Shown here: one piece after another, positions 51,233-59,703 of the stretch
Position numbering within the stretch: position 1 is the stretch's first letter
Layout: each line of letters starts with the position of its first letter
Assembly (NCBI RefSeq): GCF_014649375.1
Contig: NZ_BMSX01000005.1
Coordinates: 310,001-374,000 of the forward strand
DNA length: 64,000 bases
Source of the DNA: Streptomyces aurantiogriseus
GTDB lineage: Bacteria > Actinomycetota > Actinomycetes > Streptomycetales > Streptomycetaceae
Reading direction: 5' to 3'
The notes under the pieces: model-generated
What the model was told of the DNA's origin: nothing
Database searches by the model: none
The model's input: only the letters and a program-made list of their open reading frames with translations
Program-made: the position numbers and the translations under genes

Positions 51233-52867
51233 ATGGCGACGGATCGCACTACGGCTTCCGCACGCTTCGAGGACGCCGGCGAGCCGAGCCGCGCGGAGAT
51301 CCAGCAGCGAATCACCTCGCTCTACAACCGGGCCGAGACCGACTCCGGGACGTTCAACGCCACCCGCGCCATGAAGAACGGCTCCCGCCGGACCGTGACC
51401 TCCGTCGCCAACAGCGGGCGCCGGGCGGCCGATCCGTCGGTGGAGGCCGTCGCCAAGCAGTGGTTCGACGTGGTGCGCACCCGGATCGGACCGACCACCC
51501 CCGCGACCCTGCCCGCCGACCGCCTGCCCGAGCGTCCGGCTCAGCCGCAGCGTCCGGCCGGCTCCGACGCCGTACGGGAGTTGGAGGCGGGCGGCCGACG
51601 TGCGCCGGAGGCCGGCGGCCGGCTCGAGCTGGAAGCGGGCGAGCGCCGGGCGCCCGAGCTGACCGCGCGAGCTGTGCCCGAGCTGACCGCGGGAGCCGTG
51701 GCCGCGCTGCCGGCGGTGCCCGCGCAGCGGCAGGAGGAGCCCAAGGCCCTGCTGCCCGCCCCCGCCTCCGCTCCGGCCGCCCTTCCCGGGGCCGCTCCCG
51801 CGGCGCCGCAGTCCTCGCTCCGGACCAACAAGGACCAGATCCGGCGCAAGCTCACGACGGCCCGTGAGGTGCTGGCCCGAGCCGTCTCGCAGCCGGCGCC
51901 GTCCCTCCCGGCGATCGAGTCACGGCCGGTCGAGCAGACCTGGGACACCGGCGAGGTGCCGGCCTACCGGACGACGACGGACACGTGGTCGGGACTGCGG
52001 ACGGACGGCCGCGGTACCGACATGTCCGGGCCGATGAGCGGAGCCGGCCTCGCCCCGACCGCCGGAACCGGCCCCTCCGCCCTCGTCTCCGTCGTCATGT
52101 CCCCCGAACCCGTCGTGCCCGCCCCCGTGTCCATCCCCACGACACCCGAACCGGTCCGGTCCGCGCCCGTGTCCGGCTTCCCGGCACCCGAGACGGGCAT
52201 CCTCGCGGCCAGTTACGGCGACCTCCTGGCGCCGACGCCGGAACCCGCCATACCGCAAGCCACGCTTCCCACCCCCGAGTTCACCCTCCCCACACCGCAA
52301 GCCACGCTCCCCACCCACGAGTTCACCCTCCCCATACCGCAAGCCACGCTCCCCACCTCCGAGTTCACCCTCCCCACCCCCCAACTCCCCTTCCCTGCCG
52401 CCGAGGTCGCTGCTCCGGCTCCTGCCCCGGCCCCGACTCCTGCGCCGACTCCCGCCCCTGCTCCTGCTCCCGCCGAGGCCACCGGCTACACCACCGGACC
52501 CGCGTATCTCGGCAAGGCGGACAAGGCCCTCGCCTTCGCCCGCGCCCAGATCGGGCGGCCGTGCGTGTGGGGCGCCACGGGGCCCGGGGCCTACGACTGC
52601 TCCAGTCTCACCCAGGCCGCCTGGAAGGCCGCCGGGGTGACGCTGCCGCGCGCCGCCATCGACCAGGCGCAGGCCTTCACCCGGGTCGGCCTCGACGACC
52701 TGCAACCCGGTGACCTCGTCTTCTTCCACGACGACCTGAGCCACACCGGGCTCTGCTCGGGCAACGGCATGATGATCCACGCCCCGGGCCCCGGCGCGTA
52801 CATCCGCGAGGAGTCGGTCCACAGCCTCGGGGAGGGCGCGCTGCGCGGCGCCGTGCGCCCCGCCTGA
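51233..52867 (+). CDS. NlpC/P60 (C40) cell-wall peptidase without signal peptide
   Basis: 544 residues. The C-terminal C40 domain (about 425-544) has Cys456 in GAYDCSSLTQAAW and His504 in SHTGLCSGNGMMIHAPGPG, the catalytic pair of enzymes that cut peptidoglycan stem peptides. The N-terminus (AEIQQRITSLYNRAETDSG) is a helical motif shared by a Streptomyces group of C40 proteins. A 350-residue Ala/Pro linker joins them, including a threefold 14-residue repeat. No signal peptide or membrane span is visible, so export must be non-classical or the N-terminus is a docking module. ATG 51233 has GGAAGGAG 10 bases upstream. Confidence 0.88.
   Translation: MATDRTTASARFEDAGEPSRAEIQQRITSLYNRAETDSGTFNATRAMKNGSRRTVTSVANSGRRAADPSVEAVAKQWFDVVRTRIGPTTPATLPADRLPERPAQPQRPAGSDAVRELEAGGRRAPEAGGRLELEAGERRAPELTARAVPELTAGAVAALPAVPAQRQEEPKALLPAPASAPAALPGAAPAAPQSSLRTNKDQIRRKLTTAREVLARAVSQPAPSLPAIESRPVEQTWDTGEVPAYRTTTDTWSGLRTDGRGTDMSGPMSGAGLAPTAGTGPSALVSVVMSPEPVVPAPVSIPTTPEPVRSAPVSGFPAPETGILAASYGDLLAPTPEPAIPQATLPTPEFTLPTPQATLPTHEFTLPIPQATLPTSEFTLPTPQLPFPAAEVAAPAPAPAPTPAPTPAPAPAPAEATGYTTGPAYLGKADKALAFARAQIGRPCVWGATGPGAYDCSSLTQAAWKAAGVTLPRAAIDQAQAFTRVGLDDLQPGDLVFFHDDLSHTGLCSGNGMMIHAPGPGAYIREESVHSLGEGALRGAVRPA
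52254..52379 (+). repeat. Three-unit 42-bp coding repeat
   Basis: Three units of 42 bp in the C40 peptidase gene encode the 14-residue unit PQATLPTxEFTLPx (x being Pro, His, Ser and Thr, Ile, Thr). A partial fourth unit reads PQLPFP. The unit number may vary between strains. Confidence 0.9.
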
Positions 52868-52971
52868 GGCCCCGCCCGCTCCCGCTCGGGCCCGTGGCCG
52901 GTAAGAGACGGTCCCTGTGCGCGTCAGGGCCGTCACACTGGCGTCCGGCCCATGAAGGGAAGGGTGGCCCG

Positions 52972-54168
52972 ATGGGGGACGCGCAGGGGAGCGCACGCAA
53001 GGTCGACCGGGGACGCGAGCGGTCCGGCTGTCCGGTGAGCCGTGGGCCGGACGGGTCCTGGCAGGTGCACGGGTACGCGGTCGCCCGCGAGGTGCTGCGC
53101 AGTACGGAGACGGTACAGGCCGGGCTCGGCATCGAGACGGTGGAGAAACTGCCGCCCCGGGTCCGCCGTCCCGTGCTGTACCAGGACGGCGCCCAGCACC
53201 GGGAGCAGCGGCGGCAGACCGCCCGGTTCTTCACGCCGCGCCGTGTGGACGAGCACTACCGCGAGCTGATGGTGCGGGTCGCCGACGAGCAGGTGGCGGC
53301 GCTCCGGGCGGCCGGCAGGGCCCAGTTGTCCGATCTGAGCTTCACCATGGCGATCGAGGTCGTGAGCGACATCATCGGCCTGCGCCACAGCCGTCCGGGC
53401 CTGAAGGGCAGGCTGGAACGCTTCTTCCCCGAGGAGTTCGGCCGGCCGGGACTGACCAGTGCGCGTGGCCTGTACTGGCTGGTGCGTCAGAACGCGAACT
53501 GGCTCCGCATCCATCTCGCCGACGTGCGTCCCGCGATCCGCGCCCACCGCGCCCGCACACGCGACGACCTGATCTCCCACCTGCTGTCCGAAGGGTGCTC
53601 GGACGCGGAGATCCTCGGCGAGTGCCTGACGTACGCGGCCGCCGGCATGGTCACCACGCGTGAGTTCATCTGTGTCGCCGCCTGGCACCTGTTCACCGAC
53701 CCGGAGCTCCTCGACCGGTACCGGACGGCCGACGAGCCGGAGCGGCTCGGGCTGCTCCAGGAGATCCTGCGGCTGGAACCCGTCGTAGGGCGGCTGTCGC
53801 GACGAGCCACCGCTCCTGTGCGGCTGCCCACGGCGGACGGCGAGGCCACGGTCCGCCCCGGTGAGCTGATCACCGTCTTCGTCGACGAGGCCAACGCCGA
53901 CCCGGAGATCATGGGCCCCGACCCGCACCGGGTGCGTCCGGGCCGGGTGCCGGCGCTGGGGCCGAGCGCGGCCGGGCTCGCCTTCGGAGACTGCGCCCAC
54001 CGCTGTCCGGGCGCCTCCGTCGCCGTACTGGAGGCGGACGTCCTGCTCAGCCGGCTCTTCGCGCTCGACGGTCTGCGGATGGCCGGTAAGCCGCGCGTGT
54101 CGTTCAAGGACGACATCGGCGGCTACGAGATCAGAGACCTGACGGTGGCGGTGGCCGGAAGGCGGTGA
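52972..54168 (+). CDS. Cytochrome P450
   Basis: 398 residues. The haem ligand is Cys345 in GDCAHRCPGASVAVLE, the ExxR motif is EILRLEP, and the I-helix reads AAAGMVTTREF, with the usual acid-alcohol pair replaced by Thr-Thr-Arg-Glu. Start ATG 52972 has GAAGGG upstream. Soluble bacterial class I type; it needs ferredoxin partners not found here. No biosynthetic genes lie next to it, so the substrate is open. Confidence 0.93.
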   Translation: MGDAQGSARKVDRGRERSGCPVSRGPDGSWQVHGYAVAREVLRSTETVQAGLGIETVEKLPPRVRRPVLYQDGAQHREQRRQTARFFTPRRVDEHYRELMVRVADEQVAALRAAGRAQLSDLSFTMAIEVVSDIIGLRHSRPGLKGRLERFFPEEFGRPGLTSARGLYWLVRQNANWLRIHLADVRPAIRAHRARTRDDLISHLLSEGCSDAEILGECLTYAAAGMVTTREFICVAAWHLFTDPELLDRYRTADEPERLGLLQEILRLEPVVGRLSRRATAPVRLPTADGEATVRPGELITVFVDEANADPEIMGPDPHRVRPGRVPALGPSAAGLAFGDCAHRCPGASVAVLEADVLLSRLFALDGLRMAGKPRVSFKDDIGGYEIRDLTVAVAGRR

Positions 54169-54172
54169 GACC

Positions 54173-54406
<234 letters not shown>

Positions 54407-54535
54407 CTGAGGATGAAAGTGGATCATGTTACTGACGGTAGTGGAAACTCTGATTCCGGCCGCTTCCGGGAACCGCTCCTTCCCATACGGCGTGAACTGA
54501 TCAGTGCGGGACGACTGACGGGCCGGGGAGGCGCG

Positions 54536-56914
54536 ATGCGGTGGGGAGCCAAGCGACGCGGGGGAGCGTCGGAGAGGGAGGCCGACCGCGCGGAGGTGGT
54601 CGAGGAGTTGCACTCCGTGGCGGCCGTCGCCGAGGAGAGCGGCCGGGCGGGACGGTTCGCCGAGGCGGTCAGCCGGTACGGCGACCTGGTCGGCCAGGCC
54701 ACCCTCGCGCTCGGACCGCACGCCCCCGAGACCCTGCGCATGCGGCACCAACTCGCCCACTGGACCGGCGAGTCGGGTGACATCCCGGGCGCGATCGAGC
54801 AGTTCACGCGGCTCTTCGCCGACCAGGAGGCCCACCAGGGCCCCACCCATCCGCACACCCACCTGGCCCGTCACCAGCTCGCCCACTGGTACGGCCGCTC
54901 CGGCCGCCACGACGAGGCCGTACGCCGGTACGAGGCGATGCAGCGGGCAGCGGAGGCGGAGGGCCGCACCGAGGCCGCGCTGGACCTCCAGTGCAACGTC
55001 GGCTACTGGCAGTTGGAGGCCGGCGACACCGCCTCGGCCCTGCGCACCTTCACCGAGATGCTGCGGACCGCCGAACGGGACCTGGGCGCGACCCACCAGA
55101 TCACCAGGGTCGCCAGGAACTACTACGCGCGGCTCGCGGGCAGCCTGCCGCTCGGGCAGGAAGGCGGCCACGACGGTCTGGCGGACCTCCTGGAGGCGGC
55201 CCGCGGGGTGGAGGCGGCGGGCGACCTGCGGCGGGCGATGCGCATGTACGGGCGGATCGCCGACACGAGCGAGCGGTTGTACGGCGCGGGCAGCGAGCAG
55301 ACGCTCGACGCGCTCGTCGCCCAGGCGAGCGCGGCGGTCGCCGCGGAGGAGTTCGCGGCGGCGACCGACGCCTTCCAGAGGATCCTGGAGTGCCTGGAAC
55401 TGCGCGGCCAGGGCCCCGGCACGCCCGAGTACGACACGCTGCGCGCCCAGCGCGAGGGGCTCGCCGCGCGGGCGCGGGAGACCGTACTGCGGGTCGGCGT
55501 CACGGCGGGGCAGCAGATGGCCAACCACGTGGTGGCGTCACCGGCGACCGCCTTCGGCGTGCTGACGAGCGCGCGCGGCAACCGCCTGGCCACGGCGGCG
55601 ACCGGCCTGGCGGAGCACTCCGGCGGGCGCGGCCCGGGTGCCCTCTCCGCCGAGCAGTGGGAAGCCCTGCTGAAGGATCTGGCGGCGCAGGGTCACGATG
55701 TGCTCGCGCTGTACTTCTCCCGCCCCGGGCTGCAGCCGACACCCGACGACACCGACCTGTGCGGGCGGCTGGGGCTGCTCGCCGTGTGCGTCGAACCCCA
55801 GGGCGGCGCCGGGATCGCCGCGCAGGCGTACTCCTTCGGGCCCGACGGTCCCGTCGCGGTGCCGATCCTCGTGACCGAGGAGGAGGAGCCGCAGGACCGG
55901 CCGCCCTCCCCCGCGGCGCCACGCGAGATCACCGTGTTCGACGAAGGGGCCGAGGCCCTCGGCGGCTGGCGGGGGCCCCAGGAGGCGCGTGCGGCGCGAG
56001 CGGCGGACGATCCGCCCGCCTTCGGCCCGTACGAGGTGCTGCAACGCATCGGCACGGGCGGCTTCGGACGGGTCTACCTGTGCCGGGACACCGACGGGAT
56101 CCTCGTCGCCGTCAAGACGCTGCACGCCGAGTACGCGGCCGACGCCGACATCCGGGAGGGCTTCGCCCACGAGGTGCAGGCCGCCCGGCGGGTGCGTGAG
56201 CAGCGGTTCACGGTGCCCGTGATCGCCGCCGACACCGACGCCGACGTGCCCTGGATGGCCGTGCCGTACGTCTCCGCGCCCTCCTTGCAGGAGTTCGTGC
56301 AGCGGTTCGGCCCGCTGGACGAGCCGACTGTGCGCCGGCTCGGCGCGGGCATCGCGACCGCCCTCACGGCGATCCACGCGGCGGGAATCGTCCACCTGGA
56401 CCTGAAGCCGGCCAACGTGCTGATGACCGAGGACGGGCCGCGCGTCATCGACTTCGGCATCGCCCAGATCGAGCGCCTGACGGAGCCCCGCGAGGGCTTC
56501 GCCGGCACGTACGCGTACGCCTCCCCCGAACAGCTCCGTGCCGACCCTCACTTCACCCCGGCCAGCGACGTCTTCTCCCTGGGCACCCTGCTGGCCCGGC
56601 TCGCGCTCGGCCGCCTGCCGTGGGGCGAGGACGCCCCGACCGTCGTCGAGAACATCCGCACGGGCATGCCCGACCTGTCGGGTCTGCCCGCCGGCCTGGA
56701 ACATGTGGTCCGGGGCTGTCTGCGGCCGGACCCGGCCGAGCGGCTCACCCCCGCGGAGGTGGCGGTGGAGCTGGTGCCGGATGCGGCGGGCGGCGGGATC
56801 GACGCGCCTCGGTTCACCGACGAGGCACGCCACCTGATCCGGGAGCACGCGACGCTTCCGGTCACCCGGCGGTGGGAGACGTTGGCGTACACGCGGACGC
56901 AGCCACCGTTGTGA
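54536..56914 (+). CDS. Ser/Thr kinase with N-terminal TPR region
   Basis: 792 residues. The first half (about 20-390) is TPR repeats (FAEAVSRYGDLVGQATLALGP, HDEAVRRYEAMQRAAEAEG, TASALRTFTEMLRTAERDLG). A central segment (about 400-490) follows. The kinase domain (about 500-760) has IGTGGFGRVYL, Lys527, Asp622 in HLDLKPANVLM (Leu instead of the usual Arg before Asp, a non-RD kinase), DFGIAQ and ASPEQLRA. There is no membrane span, unlike most actinobacterial kinases, and the order TPR then kinase is unusual. ATG 54536 has GGGGAGG upstream. Confidence 0.9.
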   Translation: MRWGAKRRGGASEREADRAEVVEELHSVAAVAEESGRAGRFAEAVSRYGDLVGQATLALGPHAPETLRMRHQLAHWTGESGDIPGAIEQFTRLFADQEAHQGPTHPHTHLARHQLAHWYGRSGRHDEAVRRYEAMQRAAEAEGRTEAALDLQCNVGYWQLEAGDTASALRTFTEMLRTAERDLGATHQITRVARNYYARLAGSLPLGQEGGHDGLADLLEAARGVEAAGDLRRAMRMYGRIADTSERLYGAGSEQTLDALVAQASAAVAAEEFAAATDAFQRILECLELRGQGPGTPEYDTLRAQREGLAARARETVLRVGVTAGQQMANHVVASPATAFGVLTSARGNRLATAATGLAEHSGGRGPGALSAEQWEALLKDLAAQGHDVLALYFSRPGLQPTPDDTDLCGRLGLLAVCVEPQGGAGIAAQAYSFGPDGPVAVPILVTEEEEPQDRPPSPAAPREITVFDEGAEALGGWRGPQEARAARAADDPPAFGPYEVLQRIGTGGFGRVYLCRDTDGILVAVKTLHAEYAADADIREGFAHEVQAARRVREQRFTVPVIAADTDADVPWMAVPYVSAPSLQEFVQRFGPLDEPTVRRLGAGIATALTAIHAAGIVHLDLKPANVLMTEDGPRVIDFGIAQIERLTEPREGFAGTYAYASPEQLRADPHFTPASDVFSLGTLLARLALGRLPWGEDAPTVVENIRTGMPDLSGLPAGLEHVVRGCLRPDPAERLTPAEVAVELVPDAAGGGIDAPRFTDEARHLIREHATLPVTRRWETLAYTRTQPPL

Positions 56915-56972
56915 GCCACCGTCAGGAGTGCGAGGATGCGCGGGATCCGCTGACCACGACGGGAGGGCCGGC

Positions 56973-57608
56973 ATGGGCGGCAAGGACGACGCGCGGCGTG
57001 CGGCGGCGGTGTTCGACGCGCTGGGGTCCGCGTACGAGAAGGCGTTCGCGCACTCCCAGGCGCGCCACCGGTCCCTGGAGTGGCTGCTCGGACGGCTCGC
57101 GCCGGGCAGTCACGTGCTGGACGTCGGCAGCGGCACGGGCCGGCCGACCGCCGCGACCCTGGTGGAGGCGGGCCACGACGTGCTGGGCGTGGACGTCTCC
57201 CCCGTGATGGTCGACCTCGCCTCACGGCAGGTTCCCGGGGCCACCTTCCGATGCGTCGACGTGCGGGAGCTCCCGCTGGACGAGGGCTCGTTCCACGCGG
57301 TCTGTGTCTACTTCTCGCTGCTCCAGATGGACCGCGCGGAGCAGGCCGCTCTGCTCGGCCGGCTCGCGCGGGCGCTGCTGCCGGGAGGCAGTCTCGTGCT
57401 GGCCACGGTGCCGCTGGACATCGAGGGCGTCGACGCCGTCTTCATGGGGCAGCCGGTGCGGGTCACCAGCTTCGCGGGTGAGGATCTCGTCGAGGTGGTG
57501 ACCGGGGCCGGCCTGACGGTGCTGGCCGAGGAGAACGTGCTGTTCACCCCGGACCATCCCGAGGGCGGGCCCGAGCCCCATCTCTTCCTGTACTGCGGGC
57601 GGGAGTGA
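56973..57608 (+). CDS. Class I SAM-dependent methyltransferase
   Basis: 211 residues. Motif I is VLDVGSGTGRPT (residues 48-59), motif II GVDVSPVMVDLA, then RCVDVRELPLDEGSFHAVCVYFSLL and the final strands of the Rossmann methyltransferase fold. ATG 56973 has GGGAGG upstream and 58 bases separate it from the TPR-kinase gene, so the two may be co-transcribed. Substrate unknown (small molecule type, Methyltransf_11/25-like). Confidence 0.9.
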   Translation: MGGKDDARRAAAVFDALGSAYEKAFAHSQARHRSLEWLLGRLAPGSHVLDVGSGTGRPTAATLVEAGHDVLGVDVSPVMVDLASRQVPGATFRCVDVRELPLDEGSFHAVCVYFSLLQMDRAEQAALLGRLARALLPGGSLVLATVPLDIEGVDAVFMGQPVRVTSFAGEDLVEVVTGAGLTVLAEENVLFTPDHPEGGPEPHLFLYCGRE

Positions 57609-57615
57609 CGGGCCC

Positions 57616-58188
57616 TCAGTCGTCCTGGCGGCCCACGGTCGCCAGGACCAGCGCCGCCGCTCCCGTGCCGAGGAGCGCGCCGGCCACGACGTCGCCCGGG
57701 TAGTGCACGCCGGTGTGGACCCGGGAGTAGCCCACCGCGCAGGCGAGCAGGCCCAGCGGGACCGCGGCGACCGGGAGGGTCGGGCCGACGGCGGCCGCGA
57801 AGGCGACCGCCGACGCGGTGTGTCCGGACGGGAAGGACGCGGAGTCCGGCATCGGCACGTGGCGATGCGGGAACGGCGAGTCCACGGCGCGGTGCGGGCG
57901 GGGACGGCGTACGAGCCGCTTGCCGAGCAGGTTGGCGCTCGCCGAGGCCACTCCGATGGCCGCGACGCCGAGGGCGGCGGCGCGGCGCGGTCGGCCGCCG
58001 CGCAGCGCCAGCAGGCCGGCGACCGCGAACGAGAGCTTGGAGTGGTCCGCCGCCGCGGACAGCCGGCGCAGGGCGGTGTCCAGGGTGGGTGTCCTGGTCA
58101 CGGTGACGGTCTCGTACAGGGCCTGGTCCAGGGTGGCCAGGTCGTGCACCAGGTCCAGGGTGGAAAGCTTCTCTTGGCGGTCAGACAT
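57616..58188 (-). CDS. PAP2-family phosphatase
   Basis: 190 residues, several membrane segments. The three PAP2 motifs are KRLVRRPRP (Lys90, Arg95, Pro96), PSGH (120-123) and SRVHTGVHYPGD (Arg156, His162). It should remove phosphate from lipids such as phosphatidic acid or undecaprenyl diphosphate. I chose ATG 58188, which has AAGGA eight bases upstream and overlaps the lipid-kinase gene by 8 bases; ATG 58197 lacks a site. Paired with the adjacent lipid kinase, it suggests reversible lipid phosphorylation. Confidence 0.9.
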   Translation of the reverse strand: MSDRQEKLSTLDLVHDLATLDQALYETVTVTRTPTLDTALRRLSAAADHSKLSFAVAGLLALRGGRPRRAAALGVAAIGVASASANLLGKRLVRRPRPHRAVDSPFPHRHVPMPDSASFPSGHTASAVAFAAAVGPTLPVAAVPLGLLACAVGYSRVHTGVHYPGDVVAGALLGTGAAALVLATVGRQDD

Positions 58189-59563
58189 CGTACGCATCCT
58201 TGATCGTGCGGGGGTCGGGATGGCCGAGCGCGAGGCGGACGATGCGTCGCCAGTCGACCGTCGGTGGCGCGTAGGCGGCGCCGGGGCGGTGGCGGGGCAC
58301 CCGCATCCGGAGCACGCTGGGCCGTACGGTGCACACGACCGGGGTGGGAAGGTCGAGGGCCTCGCCGTCGACGGCGACCGGGATGCGGTCCCGGTCGGCC
58401 TCGACGACCACGCGGCGGGAGGTGAGCGAGGTGATGCCGCTCGCCCGTTCGCCGAGCAGCGCCAGTTCGGCGGCCTGGGCGGCGCCCTCCACGCGGATCC
58501 CGATCACGCCGAGCTGGCCCGTGTCCAGCCGGGGGCGGCGGCCGCCGCCGAGCGGATCGGCGCGGGCGTAGGCGTTGTTGCTGACCAGGAGCGCCTGCGG
58601 GGCGTGCACGTGTGCGTCGTCGGTACGGACGTCCAGGGTGGTGCCGCCGTCGCCCAGCAGCAGGTCGGGCAGGTGGTCGAGGGTGGTGGTGGCCTTCGCG
58701 TCGCGGTACTGCGGGTTCTGCACGATCTCCGCGTACGCCCCGAAGGACACGGTGTTGACGAAGGGCCGCCCGTCGACGTCGCCGAGGTCGACGCGGAACT
58801 CGACGCCGCTGGTGAGGGCGTCGAGGCTGCGGACGGGGTCGGTGCGGTCCAGGCCGAGGTCCATGGCGAAGTGGTTGCGGGTGCCGGCGGCGATGACGAC
58901 GAACGGCAGGTCGTGCTCGGCGGCCACGGCCGCCACCAGTGCCTGGGTGCCGTCGCCGCCCGCGACGCCGAGCAGGTCCGCGCCTTCGGCGACGGCCCGC
59001 CGGGCCTCCGCGACGGGGTCGGTCCAGCCGTCGTCGGTGCCGAGCAGGACCACCTTGGCGCCCAGTGCCTCCGCCCGCTCGACGAGGCCGTACTTCTCGA
59101 CCTTTCCGCCGCCCGACCTCACGTTCATGATCAGGACCGGTCGGAGCGGCGGCAGTGCCTTGTGCCCGTGCATGCCCTTGGGGCGGCGCAGGGTGCGCAG
59201 TGCGGCGCGGGCCGAGGCGAGGGCGCCCGCCCAGAGCGCGAGCGCCCCCACCGCGACCACCCACAGTCCCGACGCCGCGTACAGCACCAGCACCCCGACG
59301 GGTGCGGTGACGGCGAGCAGGCCGCCCAGCAGCCTCGCCCCACCCCGGTGCGCCAGCATCCACCACACGCCCGCCCCGGCCAGCGCGAGCCCGGCGAGTC
59401 CGGTGAGCAGGACCAGCCAGCCGCCGGATCCGGCGCCGCCCGCCACCACCGCGGCGCAGCCGGCGACCAGCAGCAGGGCGAGCCGCGCCCATCCGCGCGC
59501 GCGGCCGACCCCGCCGTGCAGGTGGGTCGTGGCCAAGGTCCACTTCGTACGTGTCTCGTTCAT
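58181..59563 (-). CDS. Diacylglycerol kinase-family lipid kinase
   Basis: 460 residues. Three or four membrane segments (about 25-120) precede the kinase domain, which has RPVLIMNVRSGGGKVEK, the GGDGT motif (202-206), the VVIAAGTRNHFAMDLGL motif and a C-terminal beta sandwich. Such proteins phosphorylate diacylglycerol, sphingoid or related lipids. It overlaps the PAP2 gene by 8 bases. Start ATG 59563. Confidence 0.9.
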   Translation of the reverse strand: MNETRTKWTLATTHLHGGVGRARGWARLALLLVAGCAAVVAGGAGSGGWLVLLTGLAGLALAGAGVWWMLAHRGGARLLGGLLAVTAPVGVLVLYAASGLWVVAVGALALWAGALASARAALRTLRRPKGMHGHKALPPLRPVLIMNVRSGGGKVEKYGLVERAEALGAKVVLLGTDDGWTDPVAEARRAVAEGADLLGVAGGDGTQALVAAVAAEHDLPFVVIAAGTRNHFAMDLGLDRTDPVRSLDALTSGVEFRVDLGDVDGRPFVNTVSFGAYAEIVQNPQYRDAKATTTLDHLPDLLLGDGGTTLDVRTDDAHVHAPQALLVSNNAYARADPLGGGRRPRLDTGQLGVIGIRVEGAAQAAELALLGERASGITSLTSRRVVVEADRDRIPVAVDGEALDLPTPVVCTVRPSVLRMRVPRHRPGAAYAPPTVDWRRIVRLALGHPDPRTIKDAYDV

Positions 59564-59703
59564 CCTGCGCCCGCCATGCTGCGAGGTCCCCCTGTTTCCG
59601 CGCGGACAGCGCCATCGGTGGCCCACCTGCGCCGGGATGCCCGCGGCCCCTGCGTCCATGGTCACGACGAGAGGGCCGACCGGCATCCCGGGAGGCCGGT
59701 CGA

